A stretch of 13,924 bases of DNA. Origin: DAOUMU01 sp034409055 (GTDB lineage Bacteria; Chloroflexota; Anaerolineae; 4572-78; J111). The stretch lies in contig DAOUMU010000285.1 of assembly GCA_034409055.1 (NCBI GenBank), forward strand, positions 1 to 13,924, written 5' to 3'. Under the pieces are notes generated by a model. It saw nothing but the letters and a program-made list of their open reading frames with translations, did no database searches and had not been told where the DNA came from. Both the position numbers and the translations under genes were made by a program. Below are positions 13,553 to 13,924 of the stretch, piece by piece. Position 1 is the stretch's first letter. Every line of letters begins with the position of its first letter.

Positions 13553-13924
13553 GCCAATTAGCCTTCTTTGTTTCCATAATTCTTTTGTGACGGGCACTTA
13601 GTTCCGGGTCTTGTTCCCAGGTTTTTATATCTTCCTTTATGCTCTCAGCAACTTTAGGGGATATCAGTATAGTCGGCATAATAGGTTCGCCATTCTTATC
13701 AAAGTCAAACTCAATTGCTTCAATTGCTTCCAGAAACAACTCTTTACCAAATGGACGTCCCTTACTATCTATTGATTGCCCATATTTATCAAGGGTTGGG
13801 ATGGCTCCCTAATATGTGATATTGGCTAGAGATATTTGTGGCCCAGGTAGTCCCACTGCTGAGAAGAAATCAGTAGCACCGAGGTCTTCCAGATTGATTT
13901 GGGCACGCTGCATCGCACTGGTGC
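13518..13924 (-). pseudogene. Small partner protein upstream of the nuclease, in-frame amber codon, 5' end may be outside the window
   Basis: One reading frame covers 13924 to 13518 but is broken by TAG at 13811-13809. Before it lies a 34-residue stretch from the ATG at 13913 (MQRAQINLEDLGATDFFSAV, then GLPGPQISLANITY); the frame stays open to the window edge. After it the same frame continues GAIPTLDKYGQSIDSKGRPF and ends ETKKANWRVRESRRKLVD. The parts read as one protein of about 137 residues, with one CAG-to-TAG change the simplest explanation. Alternatively the distal part is translated from TTG at 13739 or ATG at 13679 (53 aa). I do not recognise the family. Its end overlaps the nuclease gene, suggesting a two-gene operon. 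Loss of the partner could matter if it normally regulates or neutralises the nuclease. Confidence 0.55.

Noticed and set aside
1..13924. tRNA, rRNA or integron integrase genes
   Set aside because: None was recognised in either strand.

Overview
The window looks like part of an integron gene-cassette array, or of a cluster of attC sites without an integrase. Nearly every credible gene reads on the minus strand. Most are short single genes with no functional link to each other. They are separated by 90-135 bp imperfect palindromes with the integron attC layout: a gene-proximal RYYYAAC-like core, a distal core that is usually GTTGGGC, and paired inner arms. Five intact sites (1866-1993, 2719-2810, 3547-3679, 6678-6804, 10005-10135), one site split by an intron (10933-11057 plus 11916-11921) and one degenerate site (about 6145-6238) are visible. 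No integrase gene is present. Given cassette polarity, intI and attI, if they exist, would lie to the right of the window.

The host is uncertain. Chloroflexota is the best guess, because the secreted esterase carries a FLPLVLKNY-type linker often seen in secreted proteins of that phylum, and because short CCTGAGC...GTCGAAGG palindromes are scattered through the introns. Composition changes from cassette to cassette (GC-rich SRPBCC and CPBP genes; AT-rich esterase, membrane protein and nuclease), as expected of cassettes from different sources.

Layout: 1-840 is an ORF-less group II intron on the plus strand, cut by the window edge. 841-1119 holds an ORF remnant and a truncated repeat copy (A). 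1131-4546 holds four cassettes: ICMT-family methyltransferase, SRPBCC-like protein, lipoprotein and CPBP protease. 4578-5421 is a minus-strand ORF-less group II intron (B). 5478-8439 holds a SAM methyltransferase, a VOC protein and a frameshifted secreted esterase. 8622-9261 is a second copy of the minus-strand intron (C). 9279-10882 holds an integrase-N/DUF4332-like protein and a membrane protein, with a 135 bp MITE between the membrane-protein gene and its attC. 11058-11915 is a complete ORF-less group II intron related to the first, sitting inside the gene-proximal core of an attC. 11948-13924 holds a PD-(D/E)XK-like nuclease gene overlapping the end of a small partner gene that carries an in-frame amber codon.

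The genes do not form a pathway. What unites the region is its mobility: integron recombination sites, two ORF-less group II intron families and a MITE. The nuclease plus partner module is the best candidate for an undescribed, possibly defence-related, system.
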